Source: Kitagawia praeruptora
Lineage: Eukaryota > Streptophyta > Magnoliopsida > Apiales > Apiaceae
NCBI GenBank assembly: GCA_037693485.1
Contig: CM075351.1
Span: 96,366,001 to 96,430,000, forward strand
Direction: 5' to 3'
Length of the DNA: 64,000 nt
In this document: positions 46,769-57,676 of the stretch, in pieces
Layout: each line of letters begins with the position of its first letter
Position numbering within the stretch: position 1 is the stretch's first letter
Made by a program: the position numbers and the translations under genes
Notes under the pieces: model-generated
What the model was told of the DNA's origin: nothing
Database searches by the model: none
What the model saw: the letters and a program-made list of their open reading frames with translations, nothing else

Positions 46769-47909
46769 CCTTCTCTCCACATTAGATTCGATTTTTTGGG
46801 AGTTTCGTAACTCTGTTTTGGGCGTGTAATATATCGTTGGATTCGTTTTTCCGAGATGGATCTAATGGAGTGTTCAAATATTTTTTATATAATATTTTTG
46901 AAAATATTTATATTCTCGGAAGTATTTTAAAGCATGTTTTAATTATTTTAAATTGCTTTTAAATTGCTATAATAAATCCATACATCTTTATATCAATGTG
47001 TGACATGATATTGCATGCATGCCTACTTGTTTATTTATTTTCATATATGAGATATATGCCTATGTTTACCATGAGATGATAGATTTAGGTGAACTTAAAT
47101 CAAAACAAGGCGTGCACTAGAAAATCTATAAATAGGAATTGTTTCTTGCCTTAATAATAATATTATGAATACAATCATGAGATTTTTGTGTTTTTGAAAC
47201 ACGTAATTAAATATGAATTTTCAATATTGAGAGAAAGGATGATTCTGTCAAAAACAGATTTTGATCTGTAAGAAAAGGGTATTAAGTGACGCCTCTTGAC
47301 AATGCTCCCCCCGATCTGGGAATCATCCGATTATCGATTATTGATTTGAATTATTTAATTGAAGAAAAGAATCTCTTTATAATATGATTATGATTGTTAA
47401 ATAATATTAGTTAATTAATAATGGCTGATAATTATTTATTTATGAAATAAATAATTAGTTAGCAATTTTATTAATTGATTAAATGAGATTTAATTTATTA
47501 TAAAATAATTAAGATGTGATCTTAATATTATTAATTATTTATTTAATTTATAAAATTATATTAAGTGAGAGATTAATTTTCTAAAGAGTTTAGAAATAGA
47601 ATTAATGATTAAAAGAGTTTTAATTATTAGTTAATAACAAAAAGATTTATTTTCTAAAAGGTTTAGAAATAATTTTATTGATTAAAAGAGTTTTAATTAT
47701 TAATTAAATTGGTTAGTAATTATGATACTTTATAGAAAAAATTTAGTTGAAATTTTTGTCTATAAATATATATATAATTATAAACCTTATAATAAAATCC
47801 CTCTTAATAATATCAAGTAGTAATTGGTCAATGACACAATGGGCTTGTGTCGGTCATAGCCTTCCAACATGGTAGAAAAGTAGTTCTTATTTTTAAATCA
47901 TTGTCGTTT

Positions 47910-48206
47910 CGTGCTACAGCCGAGGGCTTTGATTTCGAAATTAGAAATACTTGTCTATTACATAGAGATGTGTACAATGAATTAGAATCTAATGGTCGTT
48001 ACGTGCTACAGCCGTGGGCCGTTGGAGACTGATTCAATTGTACGAAATGTTGGGTTAGACTTGACTTAGAATATTGAGTTTGTCGTGCTACAGCCGTGAC
48101 TCAATTATTCAAGAGGCTAAAGTTTTATTAGGGAATAACATGAGATGTAATTGACAAGAGTTGTCTACCTATTGAACATCACATGGCGTTTCGTGCTACA
48201 GCCGAG
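47910..48206 (+). repeat. Four copies of CGTGCTACAGCCGWG in the copia leader
   Basis: Exact core CGTGCTACAGCCG at about 47910, 48002, 48083 and 48192, with spacings of about 90, 80 and 110 bases and no similarity between spacers. It ends about 200 bases before the gag ATG. Confidence 0.85.
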
Positions 48207-48408
48207 GTTGTGTGATGGAATATAGGATCCCTATTCCCACTAGCATTATGAATTCTTAATTTTTCACTTAGGGGGTTGTATAAATTAGATAAACTAGTGG
48301 GAGTCACTTATGAATAAAGACCAGATTCATATAGTGTTTTTGAAATGAAATTGAATATTTGCTAAGTGTTGTTATGTGTTTATCATTTATAGATTTACTA
48401 TATACACT

Positions 48409-49263
48409 ATGTCTTCTGCACTATCACTCCGTAGCATGCTAGATGCTCACAAATTGACTGGTCCGAATTTTGCTGACTGGCTTCGAAACTTGAGAATTGT
48501 TCTCAGGGTTGAGAAGCTGGAATATGTGCTTGACTCACCTAAGCCTGTTGAACCTGCTGACGATGCACATAATGATGAACATGTTGTGTATCGTAAGTGG
48601 ATAGATGATGCTAATGTTGCTCAATGTATCATGCTAGCTTCCATGAACGTTGAGCTACAGAAGCAACATGAGCTTATGGATGCTCACACTATCCTAGAGC
48701 ATCTACAAGAGTTGTATGATGTGGCAGGGAGGAAAGCTCGATATGAGATATCGAAGGAGCTGTTCCGTTGTAGGATGTCGGAGGGATCATCTGTGAATGA
48801 CCATGTACTTAAGATGATCAATTTGATTGAACGTCTTGGACAACTTGGTTTTGTCATGGATAGGGAGCTAAGTTAAGACTTGGTCTTGCAATCACTTCCC
48901 GGTTCGTTTCCGCAGTTTGTTGTGAACTTTCACATGAATAAGTTGGACGTTAGCCTGGCTGAACTCCACAACATGTTGAAAACTGCGGAATCGAATTTTC
49001 TCTCTAAGAAGAGTTCTGTTCTTCTAATTGGTGATGGTTCCAATCCTAAGAAAAGGAAGAGGAACCCTCCCAAGAAGAAGAAAGTAGGTGAGGAAAAGCT
49101 GGTTCCACCAAAAGCTGAAGACCCCAAGAGCAAAGCTATTTGCTTCCACTATAACAAGGTGGGGCACTGGAAGAGGAACTGTAAGGTTTACCTTGCAGAA
49201 TTGAAGAAGAAGAAGGGTAGTGAGACTGCCGCTTCTGATTCATGTATGTTCATGATAAAGTGA
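48409..49263 (+). pseudogene. gag: Copia gag
   Basis: The natural ATG is at 48409 (MSSALSLRSMLDAHKLTG); an upstream in-frame extension looks like leader. The capsid region resembles copia gag (UBN2-type): NFADWLRNLRIVLRVEKLEY, WIDDANVAQCIMLASM, YEISKELFRCRM. TAA 48874-48876 interrupts it, with coding resuming in frame at once (LVLQSLPGSFPQFVVNFHMN). A Lys/Pro-rich nuclear-signal-like tract precedes a zinc knuckle in which the second Cys is Tyr (CFHYNKVGHWKRNC). A one-base loss near 49258 separates gag from protease. Not functional. Confidence 0.8.
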
Positions 49264-49583
49264 ATATGTCATTAAATCAAATTTCTACTTGGGTATTAGA
49301 TACCACCTATGGTTCTCACATTTGCAATTCGTTGCAGGGACTAAGGAGAAGTAGGACTCTTGAGGAAGAGGAGGTGATTCTACGGATGGATAATGGAGCA
49401 AGAGTTGCTGCTGAAGCTGTAGGATCATTTGATTTACATATGCCTACGGGCAAGACTATTGTTTTAAATAATTGTTATTTTGTTCCCTCGATTGTGAGGA
49501 ATATTATTTCTATTCCCATGTTAGACTTGGCTGGATTTTCATTTGTTATTCAGAATAATAAATGTTCAATTCTGAAGAGATAA
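49242..49583 (+). pseudogene. pol: Copia protease
   Basis: Reads STWVLDTTYGSHICNSLQGL; the active-site DTG has become DTT, so catalysis is doubtful. It continues with the conserved LNNCYFVPSIVRNIISIPML and stops at TAA 49581-49583. The text after it (YGSGILNNGLYVCD) shows the frame shifts by an indel before the pre-integrase domain. Confidence 0.75.
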
Positions 49584-49589
49584 CGTTCT

Positions 49590-50506
49590 TTATGGTAGTG
49601 GTATTTTAAATAATGGTCTGTATGTATGTGACGTAGAGCATATTTTACTACAAATTGAATATACTAATAAAAGGGGAAATCGAACTTTGTTAGACATGGT
49701 TCAATCCACGATAAGCTATGCAGATCTTCCAGTATCACTTTGGGGTTATGCATTGGAAACCTCAGCATATTTACTTAATAAGGTGCCTTCCAAATCTGTT
49801 CCTCAAACTCCATATGAGATATGGAAAGAAAGGAAACCGAGTCTTAAACACGTTAAGATTTGGGGATGTCCAGCTTATGTCAAGAAAGTTGACCCTGATA
49901 AGCTGGAATCTCGATCCGTGAAATGTAGGTTTGTGGGATATCCTAAAGAGACTTTAGGGTATTACTTCTATACCGATCATAGTGTATTTGTCTCCAGACA
50001 TGCTACCTTCTTGGAAAAATAGTTTATCCTTGAAGGAAACAGTGGGAGAAAAATAGAACTTAATGAAGTTCAAGAAGCACAAACTACTACGGTTCAAGAG
50101 GAAACACCTGTTCAGACCGAACAACCTTCTGTGGTACAGCCCATTCGTAGGTCAGAAAGAGTGTCTCGCCAACCTGAGAGGTATTATGGCCTTGTCATTG
50201 AGAATGACAATGAGTTGTCAATCATTGATGATGACGACCCTATGACCTATAATGAGGCTATGAGTAGTGTTGACTCAGAGAAATGGCAGAGTGCCATGAA
50301 ATCCGAAATGGATTCTATGTATACCAACCAAGTATGGACTTTGGTTGAAGCACCAAAGGATGTGAAGCCTATTGAGTGCAAATGGGTATACAAAAGAAAG
50401 ATTGGAGTAGATGGCCAGGTGGAGACCTATAAGGCCAAGCTCATGGCAAAAGAATTCAGACAAAGGCAAGGGATTGACTTTGATGAAACTTTTTGCATGT
50501 AGCCCT
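49590..50506 (+). pseudogene. pol: Copia integrase C-terminus joined to RT N-terminus
   Basis: The pre-integrase zinc motif and the entire DDE core are missing: text jumps from ILLQIEYTNKRG to NRTLLDMVQS near 49680. It then follows copia integrase C-terminus (AYLLNKVPSKSVPQTPYEIW, KIWGCPAYVK, SVKCRFVGYPKETLGYYFY). A TAG at 50020-50022 interrupts the linker. RT starts with EKWQSAMKSEMDSMYTNQVW and KWVYKRKIGVDG, and breaks after GIDFDETF. The integrase-core deletion makes this copy unable to integrate on its own. Confidence 0.82.
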
Positions 50507-51480
50507 ACTCAAATCAATTCGGATTTTGCTTGTGATCCATATATGGATTGAAGCAAGCTTCTCGTAGATGGAACATCTATTTTATTGAGAAAATCAAAGA
50601 GTTTTGATTTTATCAAGAACATAGATGAACCATATGTCTGCAAGAAGGTTAGTGGGAGCGCGGTAACATTTCTTGTATTGTATGTGGATGACATACTTCT
50701 TATAGGAAATGATATACCGATGCTGCAATCAGTCAAAGTGTGGCTATTAAAGAACTTCACCGTGAAGGACTTGGGAGAAGCATCCTACATTCTCGGTATG
50801 AAGATCTATAGAGATAGATCTAGAAGAATGATAGGTCTTACCCAGGGTACATACATCGAGAAAGTGCTTAAAATTTAGCATGGAAAACTCCAAGAGAGGT
50901 CTCATACCGATGAGCCATGGAGTATCCCTTTCCGAGAAGATTTCTCCTAAGACACCTAAGGAAAGAGAGCGTATGAGTAAGATTCCTTATGTTTCAACAA
51001 TAGGATCTATCATGTACGTGATGTTATGTACTAGGCCTGATGTTGCTCATTCAATTAGTGTGACGAGCAGATATCAATCCGATCCAGGTGAAGACCGCTG
51101 AAAAGCAGTGAAGAACATCCTTAAGTACTTGCGAAGGACTAAGGATATTTTTCTTGTTTTTGGTGGATCTGAGTTGAAAATAGAGGGTTATACTGACTCT
51201 AGTTGTCAATCAGAAAGTGATGATAGCAAATCCATGTTAGGGTACGTGTTTACTCTGAAGGGTGGAGTGTTTAGTTGGAAGAGTTCCAAACAGCCTACAA
51301 CGGCTGACTCAACAGCGGAAGCAGAGTTTATAGATGCAAGTGACGCTGCAAAACTGTTTTGTGGCGCTTTCTTTTGATTAGGGAGATCATTGAAAGTAGA
51401 GATGTCAACATTGAGAGAGTTGACACACATAACAACATAGCAGACCCACTCACTAAGCCGCTATCTCAGATTCACTTCGA
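50507..51480 (+). pseudogene. pol: Copia RT C-terminal half and RNase H
   Basis: A second deletion removes RT motif A (the MDVKTAFLNG region); sequence joins IRILL to YGLKQASR near 50555. The catalytic LYVDDILLIGND and the following FTVKDLGEASYILGMKI remain. TAG and TGA codons occur near 50876 and 51099. RNase H reads GYTDSSCQSESDDSKSMLGY, STAEAEF and ADPLTKPLSQ. The missing motif A makes RT inactive. Confidence 0.82.
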
Positions 51481-51531
51481 TCGTCATAATGAGTGAATGG
51501 GTATTAGATACCAGAGTGATTGGCTTTAGTA

Positions 51532-51543
51532 CAAGTGGGAGAT
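51532..51543 (+). other. Polypurine tract of the copia element
   Basis: CAAGTGGGAGAT ends at the 3' LTR, the usual copia form. Confidence 0.8.
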
Positions 51544-53097
51544 TGAAAGAGTTTGTCCTAGAATCCAATCATGTATGATGATTTAGGAAGAACTTTCTTG
51601 TACTCTTATTTGATTTCATTAATATTAATAAAAGACTTATTTGTTTTTATTACGGGCTTTATCTATTTTAAGTGTTTTAAGTAAGATATTCCATGGTTTA
51701 AAGTAAAGCTTCTAGAATTATAATGAGATTATAATAGTGAGATCTAGAAGATGATAACTCTAGACCTAAACAGTTCCTGATCATAGGATAACTAATTGGA
51801 AGTTAGTGAATCCGCAAAGATTGGTACATACTATGCTTGCTCCTTTCAGGAGGATGTCTGTTCTCATAGGCATTTGTGTGGTGACACTATAGCTAGTATG
51901 TAGGTGCTTATTAGGGAATAAGTTCACTGAACATGACTCGATAAGTTGAACAACTAATGGAGTTTACTCACGTGTCGATAGTTATTCACTAAGTGATAGT
52001 TGTACAAGTGTCCTTAGACTTGAGATCATTAGAGTAATCTTGTATATAATGAACTGTGCTTTGGTTTAGTCCTTAGTCTCAAGGACATCCATTAGGTCTA
52101 TTCTGGGCATAGGGATTTGTGTATGGAGATAGTTAACGGTCAATAAAGGATCTACCCCTTCCAGTAAGGAAGTGAATATCCTATGTTATTCTTAGTATGC
52201 GAGTTCTGGAATCTCTGGCCAGAGTGAATGAAATTAGAAAGGAGTTTCTAATTTGCACTAATATGAACTTTGCATTATGAATAAGAAATCATATGATTAA
52301 ATTTGATAGGCTTGACACGAGATCCATGCCTTGTATTTAATCGGGATATTGTAGGGTGGAAGGAATTGATTGTACGGTAACTAATCACTGACAGGTTCTT
52401 GGTATTCTAAGCAGTGAATTCATATTATCCGGATAGTCGTGATATGTTGAAAAGCATCACTCACGATGTAGAATAAATATAATTAATCAGTTAATTATAT
52501 TTAATGAATTTTATAATTCATATAAATAATAAATAAAAAGTTTATTATTATTTATTTCTACTACCGGCTTAATATTGAACCTACAGGGTCACACCATAAA
52601 AAGATTAATTTATTGATGAAGGTATTTTGAGAGAGCAAGTTGTTTTTAATAATTATTAAAATAGTTTAATTATTATTTAAACATTTTGTGGGATTTATAT
52701 ATATTAATATATACATGATATATTAATTATAATAAACCTACATGAGCCCTATATAAAGAAAGAGATGAGAAGTGTTTTAGTATGCAAGAGTGCATTTGTG
52801 AAAACCTAGTTGCCTCCCTCTCCATCTTCTTTCTCTCTCTCTCAAAAACACAATTTTTATAAAAACTTAGTTTTATAAAAAGCTTCATCGAAGAGAATTA
52901 TTCTTGGTGGATACCGGTAGAGTGCTTCACACTCTGAGAAGCAACTGCTAGCAACCATCCATTTTAAAGCTTCGATTTTCAAGGTATGGTTACGATTCCT
53001 CCGCTATTTCATTTTATATGTTTTTCTATATGTACGATACATGTTTTTTACGGAATAATTGTTATTCCACGCTTCCGCACATCCGTAAATTCCTTCA
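51544..53097 (+). repeat. 3' LTR of the copia element (1554 bp)
   Basis: Same length as the 5' LTR and about 99.3 percent identical by eye. Confidence 0.93.
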
Positions 53098-53256
53098 GTT
53101 GGGATATTGCTTTTATTTATATTATTTATAATAGGGAATTTCCTTAAAGGTGATTGGAGTTACTTGGTATGTCTTGTGCTCCAAGTCAGTTTTATGTGTA
53201 TTTAAGTATTCATTTGATGAATGAATAAGATATAACCTTGAGAGAATATTTTATCA
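53098..53256 (+). repeat. 3' LTR of the TRIM-like element, second piece
   Basis: Resumes GTTGGGATATTGC and ends GAATATTTTATCA, matching the second half of the 5' LTR at 43701-43919. Confidence 0.85.
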
Positions 53257-53314
53257 TTTATTGTATGTATTGTATATACATATATACAATAAAAAGATTA
53301 AATTACTTAATAAA

Positions 53315-53455
53315 GAGTTAAATGCATCATGTGTACCTAAACTATCCACTTGCTGCACTTTGTGTACATAATCTATTGATTGAACACTTTGTGTACTCAA
53401 ACTATGCAAATGTGTGCATTATGTGTACAACCGTTAGAAATCACTAACTACCGTT
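53315..53455. repeat. Left terminal inverted repeat of the Pack-MULE
   Basis: Pairs with 57536-57676 at roughly 85-90 percent by eye. Confidence 0.88.
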
Positions 53456-53849
53456 AGTATACTTTTGTTTATGTATTTAGCCAAGTACTTGGTGGCTTGT
53501 ATTTGGCGCCAACAGCTTCCCTCCATTTCCTTCCCTCCATTTCTTCTCTCCCTCTCTACCTTATATCTAATCTTATTGTTGCTTGTTGTGTTATTGTTGT
53601 TTGTTTGTGACTCCAAAAAAAAAACTGATGGCTATTCTATGTTGTTGTGGTTTGGTTTGATAACGATATGTATTAGGTTTTCTATCTCCGTCTGAATATG
53701 CTCTAATCTTCTTAGCAATTCTATCCACCCAGCCAGCACAAACCTATCATAGTGCACAAGCTCCATGTTGTAGTGCAGCTAAATATGAACATGCAGGGAG
53801 CAAACCTATCATAGTCGCTACATCAGGCATTATCTTAGATAACTGTATC

Positions 53850-54660
53850 CTAAGAAAAAATTTCAATGCTGCCTCCGCATAACCGTTCTGCACACACCCT
53901 AACATCACTAAAAGAAACTAAATCTTTCCAATCCATTTCGTCCAAGAACTTTGTTGCATCGTCTATGATCCCACACTTGGCATACATAGAAAGAAGCGTG
54001 TTTCCCACTATTAGATCCATAAGAAACCCTGCTTTCATTGAGTAACCATGAATCTGCCTCCCTTTGCTCAAATCAATCAGCTTAGCACAAGCACAGAGAA
54101 CAATTCCAAGTATAACAGGTGACGGATTCACAACATTCTCAATTATCATTCGATCATATAGCGCCAACGCTTCTCTAGTCGAATCACATATAACACAAGA
54201 CCTATCATAGCACTCCAACTAACCTCATTCTTAACAACCATTGTACCAAAAATCTTCCTTGCATAATCCAACCACCCACATTTCGCCTATATCCAAAAGC
54301 CCTGTCCCCACCATCACCTCACTACTCAAACCCCTCCTGACACAATACCCATGCACAGCCTTCCCATCATTCAACACACTGGACTCCCCAATAGCATCCT
54401 GCATCTGTACAACTAACTCAATCATCTCCTCATACAACCCATGAAGCGAAGCCCCCGAAATCATGGCATTCCAAGCAACAACATCTCTCTGAGACACTCG
54501 ATCAAACACTTTCCGTGCATCTGCTAAACACCCACATTTCACATAAAAATCAAATAAAGCAGTGGAAACAAAAACATCCTTGTCAAACCCATTTCTCTGG
54601 GCATGATCATGAACCAATTTACCAACATCAACAGCTTGTGTCCCGGCATTGTAAAATCCA
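53850..54660 (-). pseudogene. Pentatricopeptide repeat (PPR) protein fragment
   Basis: Minus-strand PPR text in at least two frames: FVSTALFDFYVKCGCLADAR, KVFDRVSQRDVVAWNAMISG, GKAVHGYCVRRGLSSEVMVG, then (after a frame change near 54230) CACAKLIDLSKGRQIHGYS, NTLLSMYAKCGIIDDATKFL. These are P, L and S type motifs of a PLS-class PPR protein, which bind organelle RNA. No start, transit peptide or E/DYW end is visible. Frameshifts and missing pieces make it a pseudogene. It lies wholly inside the Mutator-type element, consistent with capture of a host gene fragment. Confidence 0.8.
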
Positions 54661-54811
54661 CACCCACACCTATTCGAGTAGAGAAAGGAAAATGTGAGGG
54701 AGAGAGTGATATTTGCGAGAGGGAGAGATTGAGCGAGTTTAAGAGAACCCGACAGAGAAACAACGAAGAAACAGAGTGGAGAAGTGATAAGTGGAGTTTA
54801 TATCCACTTGG

Positions 54812-56120
54812 AACATTCTATAATGGCTTAAATTGATTGTCTTGGACTCAAGTTTGTGGTAGTTTTGATGTGTTTTGCTTAGTTGTGCAGATTTACGAGA
54901 ATGTTGACTAAGGTGGATGCTTCTATAATTTTTGGGGAATTAATTGATTAAAATTCGGATTTCTGAGAAGGGCTTGCGCAGTCTACACTGTTTTGGCCAT
55001 ATCTTGAGTTATAGAAGTCCGTTTGAGGCCCGTAAGCAGTCCACGCGAAGATAACGAGATTCTCTATCATTCTAAGGTGGTCCAGAGGTCCAATTACGTC
55101 TGGAACGGCTCTGGAAAACAGAAGAAAAGTCAGCTACGAATTTTCCTTAAAAACAGAATCAGTTTAGGAAACGTATTTTGCAGAAATTCTATTATAATTC
55201 TGTTTTGGTATTTTCTTGCTGGGCAAGACTTGTAGAGCCTATATAAACTCATCCAACCCTTGTAATTTGTATCATTAGGAGTAGAACCATTACATATCAA
55301 TTATTTAGATTTATTTGTATTTTTTCATACTTTGTTTTTATCATGGTTTCACTTGATCCCATGATGACGAGAGGTTCAATTATGAACTAATCGTTGTCAT
55401 GGGATTCTAACGGATTTATTTATGGAGCTTTAGTATCTTGATTGCTTTAAAGATCTGTGTGTGATGTATATCTAATATCCTCGTATGGTTATGCTTAATT
55501 GATAGATGCGTCATGAACATCTAATTTGTTAATCTCTTGTGAAGTGAAAGTGGATCTTGAGATTTAGAACTTGCCATGCTAGCATAGGTTCATAATTGTT
55601 TATCAAAATGATTCGTGGTGTGAGATGAAAATACTTATACTGCCCTGTGTGATCTTTATGGATAACTTGCTCTTCAACCGTTATGTTTTCGAATTCTATA
55701 GACATATAGGGTCTAAGCATAATTGGTGTCTATTCATCTTCTATCTCTTTTGTCGATGTATGTTTAGTTTGGTATTCGTATACTGAGAAGTAGCGTATAC
55801 TTGTTTCGTGTTATCCGATCAGATATCATAACCATTGCATATAGTGATTAAAGGCGTCAGATCTAAGCGAAGTATTTAATGAAGTTAGGATTCCATGTTT
55901 TCTCTTGCAGTAGTAATTCAATTCCAATTCTCGTTAGTTAGTTAATTCTTAGTTTGTTAATTTGTTTTTTAGTTAATCTTAGTTAATCAAAACCCAATTT
56001 GTTAATTGTCTTAGCAGTGAATAATAATCATACATTGTTGCATAGGTACAATACTGAATTAAAAACCAGATCTCTGTGGGAACGAACTTGACTTCTATCT
56101 GTATTACTTGAGACCACGTA
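54812..56120 (+). repeat. 1309-bp tandem duplication, copy A
   Basis: Runs AACATTCTATAATGG to GAGACCACGTA. It contains a TATA-like CTATATAAACTC (near 55242) and late text reminiscent of LTR/3' regions (CTCTGTGGGAACGAACTTGA). No protein recognised. Confidence 0.92.
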
Positions 56121-57429
56121 AACATTCTATAATGGCTTAAATTGATTGTCTTGGACTCAAGTTTGTGGTAGTTTTGATGTGTTTTGCTTAGTTGTGCAGA
56201 TTTACGAGAATGTTGACTAAGGTGGATGCTTCTGTAATTTTTGGGAAATTAATTGATTAAAATTCGGATTTCTGAGAAGGGCTTGCGCAGTCTACACTGT
56301 TTTGGCCATATCTTGAGTTCTAGAAATCCGTTTGAGGCCCGTAAGTAGTCCATGCGAAGATAACGAGATTCTATATCATTCTAAGGTGGTCCAGAGGTCC
56401 AATTACGTCTGGAACGGCTCTGGAAAATAGAATAAAAGTCAGCTACGAATTTTTCTTAAAAACAGAATCAGTTTAGGAAACGTATTTTGCAGAAATTCTA
56501 TTATAATTCCGTTTTGGTATTTTCTTGCTGGGCAAGACTTGTAGAGCCTATATAAACTCATCCAACCCTTGTAATTTGTATCATTAGGAGTAGAACCATT
56601 ACATATCAATTATTTAGATTTATTTGTATTTTTTCATACTTTGTTTTTATCATGGTTTCACTTGATCCCATGATGACGAGAGGTTCAATTATGAGCTAAT
56701 CGTTGTCATGGGATTCTAACGGATTTATTTATGGAGCTTTAGTATCTTGATTGCTTTAAAGATCTGTGTGTGATGTATATCTGATATCCTCGTATGGTTA
56801 TGCTTAATTGATAGATGCGTCATGAACATCTAATTTGTTAATCTCTTGTGAAGTGAAAGTGGATCTTGAGATTTAGAACTTGCCATGCTAGCATAGGTTC
56901 ATAATTGTTTATCAATATGATTCGTGGTTTGAGATGAAAATACTTATACTGCCCTGTGTGATCTTTATGGATAACTTGCTCTTCAACCGTTATGTTTTCA
57001 AATTCTATAGACATATAGGGTCTAAGCACAATTGGTGTCTATTCATCTTCTATCTCTTTTGTGGATGTATGTTTAGTTTGGTATTCGTATACTGAAAAGT
57101 AGCGTATACTTGTTTCGTATTATCCGATCAGATATCATAACCATTGCATATAGTGATTAAAGGCGTTAAATCTAAGCGAAGTATTTAATGAAGTTAGGAT
57201 TCCATGTTTTCTCTTGCAGTAGTAATTCAATTCCAATTCTCGTTAGTTAGTTAATTCTTAGTTTGTTAATTTATTTTTTATTTAATCTTAGTTAATCAAA
57301 ACCCAATTTGTTAATTGTCTTAGCAGTGAATAATAATCATACATTGTTGCATAGGTACAATACTGAATTAAAAACCAGATCTCTGTGGGAACGAACTTGA
57401 CTTCTATCTGTATTACTTGTGACCACGTA
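56121..57429 (+). repeat. 1309-bp tandem duplication, copy B
   Basis: Directly abuts copy A, has identical length, and differs at roughly 26 positions (about 2 percent by eye). Confidence 0.92.
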
Positions 57430-57535
57430 TGCTTGCGTGATTTAGTGCAAACAAGAAGAAATGAAATATTATCTTGTATTATCTTCAATTTATGTGTGTA
57501 ATATATCAGTAAAGAAGCTGCTGTCCCTTGGAGCT

Positions 57536-57676
57536 AACGGCAGTTAGTTTAAACTAACGGTTGTACACATAATGCACGAATTTGCATAGTTTGAGTACAC
57601 AAAGTGTTCAATCAATAGATTAGGTACACAAAGTGTATGAAGTAGATAGTTTAGATACACGTAATGTATTTAACTC
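57536..57676. repeat. Right terminal inverted repeat of the Pack-MULE
   Basis: Reverse complement of the left TIR with scattered differences; ends ATTTAACTC before the TSD. 57690-58879 is AT-rich, with nothing recognised. Confidence 0.88.

Larger units (their letters stand above)
44494..53097 (+). mobile_element. Tork-like Ty1/copia element with 1554-bp LTRs and deleted pol
   Basis: 8604 bp flanked by GTTGG (44489-44493 and 53098-53102). LTRs of equal length differ at about 11 positions (0.7 percent by eye). The interior has a 2.3-kb leader, gag, protease, a remnant of integrase, and RT/RNase H with internal deletions. The protease style (LDT..SHIC) and RNase H end fit the Tork lineage. It cannot encode integrase, so it must have used proteins from another copy or decayed very recently. 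Confidence 0.9.
43701..53256 (+). mobile_element. TRIM-like LTR element split by a larger copia insertion
   Basis: 5' LTR 43701-43919, iMet-type primer-binding site at 43920-43933 (TGGTATCAAGAGCC), about 500 bp of non-coding interior, polypurine tract, and a 3' LTR in two pieces (44439-44493 and 53098-53256). The outer target duplication is TTTAT (43696-43700 and 53257-53261). Without the insert it is about 950 bp, with no pol, so it is non-autonomous. Confidence 0.88.
53315..57676. mobile_element. Mutator-type TIR element (Pack-MULE) with 9-bp TSD
   Basis: Termini are inverted repeats of about 140 bp beginning GAGTTAAATGCATCATG on the left and GAGTTAAATACATTACG on the right (reverse complement). 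They share long blocks such as CTATTGATTGAACACTTTGT and CATTATGTGTACAACCGTTA. A perfect 9-bp duplication, CTTAATAAA, flanks it (53306-53314 and 57677-57685). TIR length and 9-bp TSD are hallmarks of Mutator-like elements. It encodes no transposase. It carries a PPR pseudogene and a 1309-bp tandem duplication, so it is a non-autonomous gene-carrying element. Confidence 0.9.

Noticed and set aside
46508..46810. Short open frames across the ATGCGT hairpins
   Set aside because: They lie in the non-coding leader of the copia element. The hairpin symmetry opens frames on both strands by chance.
55529..57029. Identical 63-residue minus-strand frames in both 1309-bp copies
   Set aside because: Their conservation only reflects the 2 percent divergence of the duplication. 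There is no recognisable motif or promoter.
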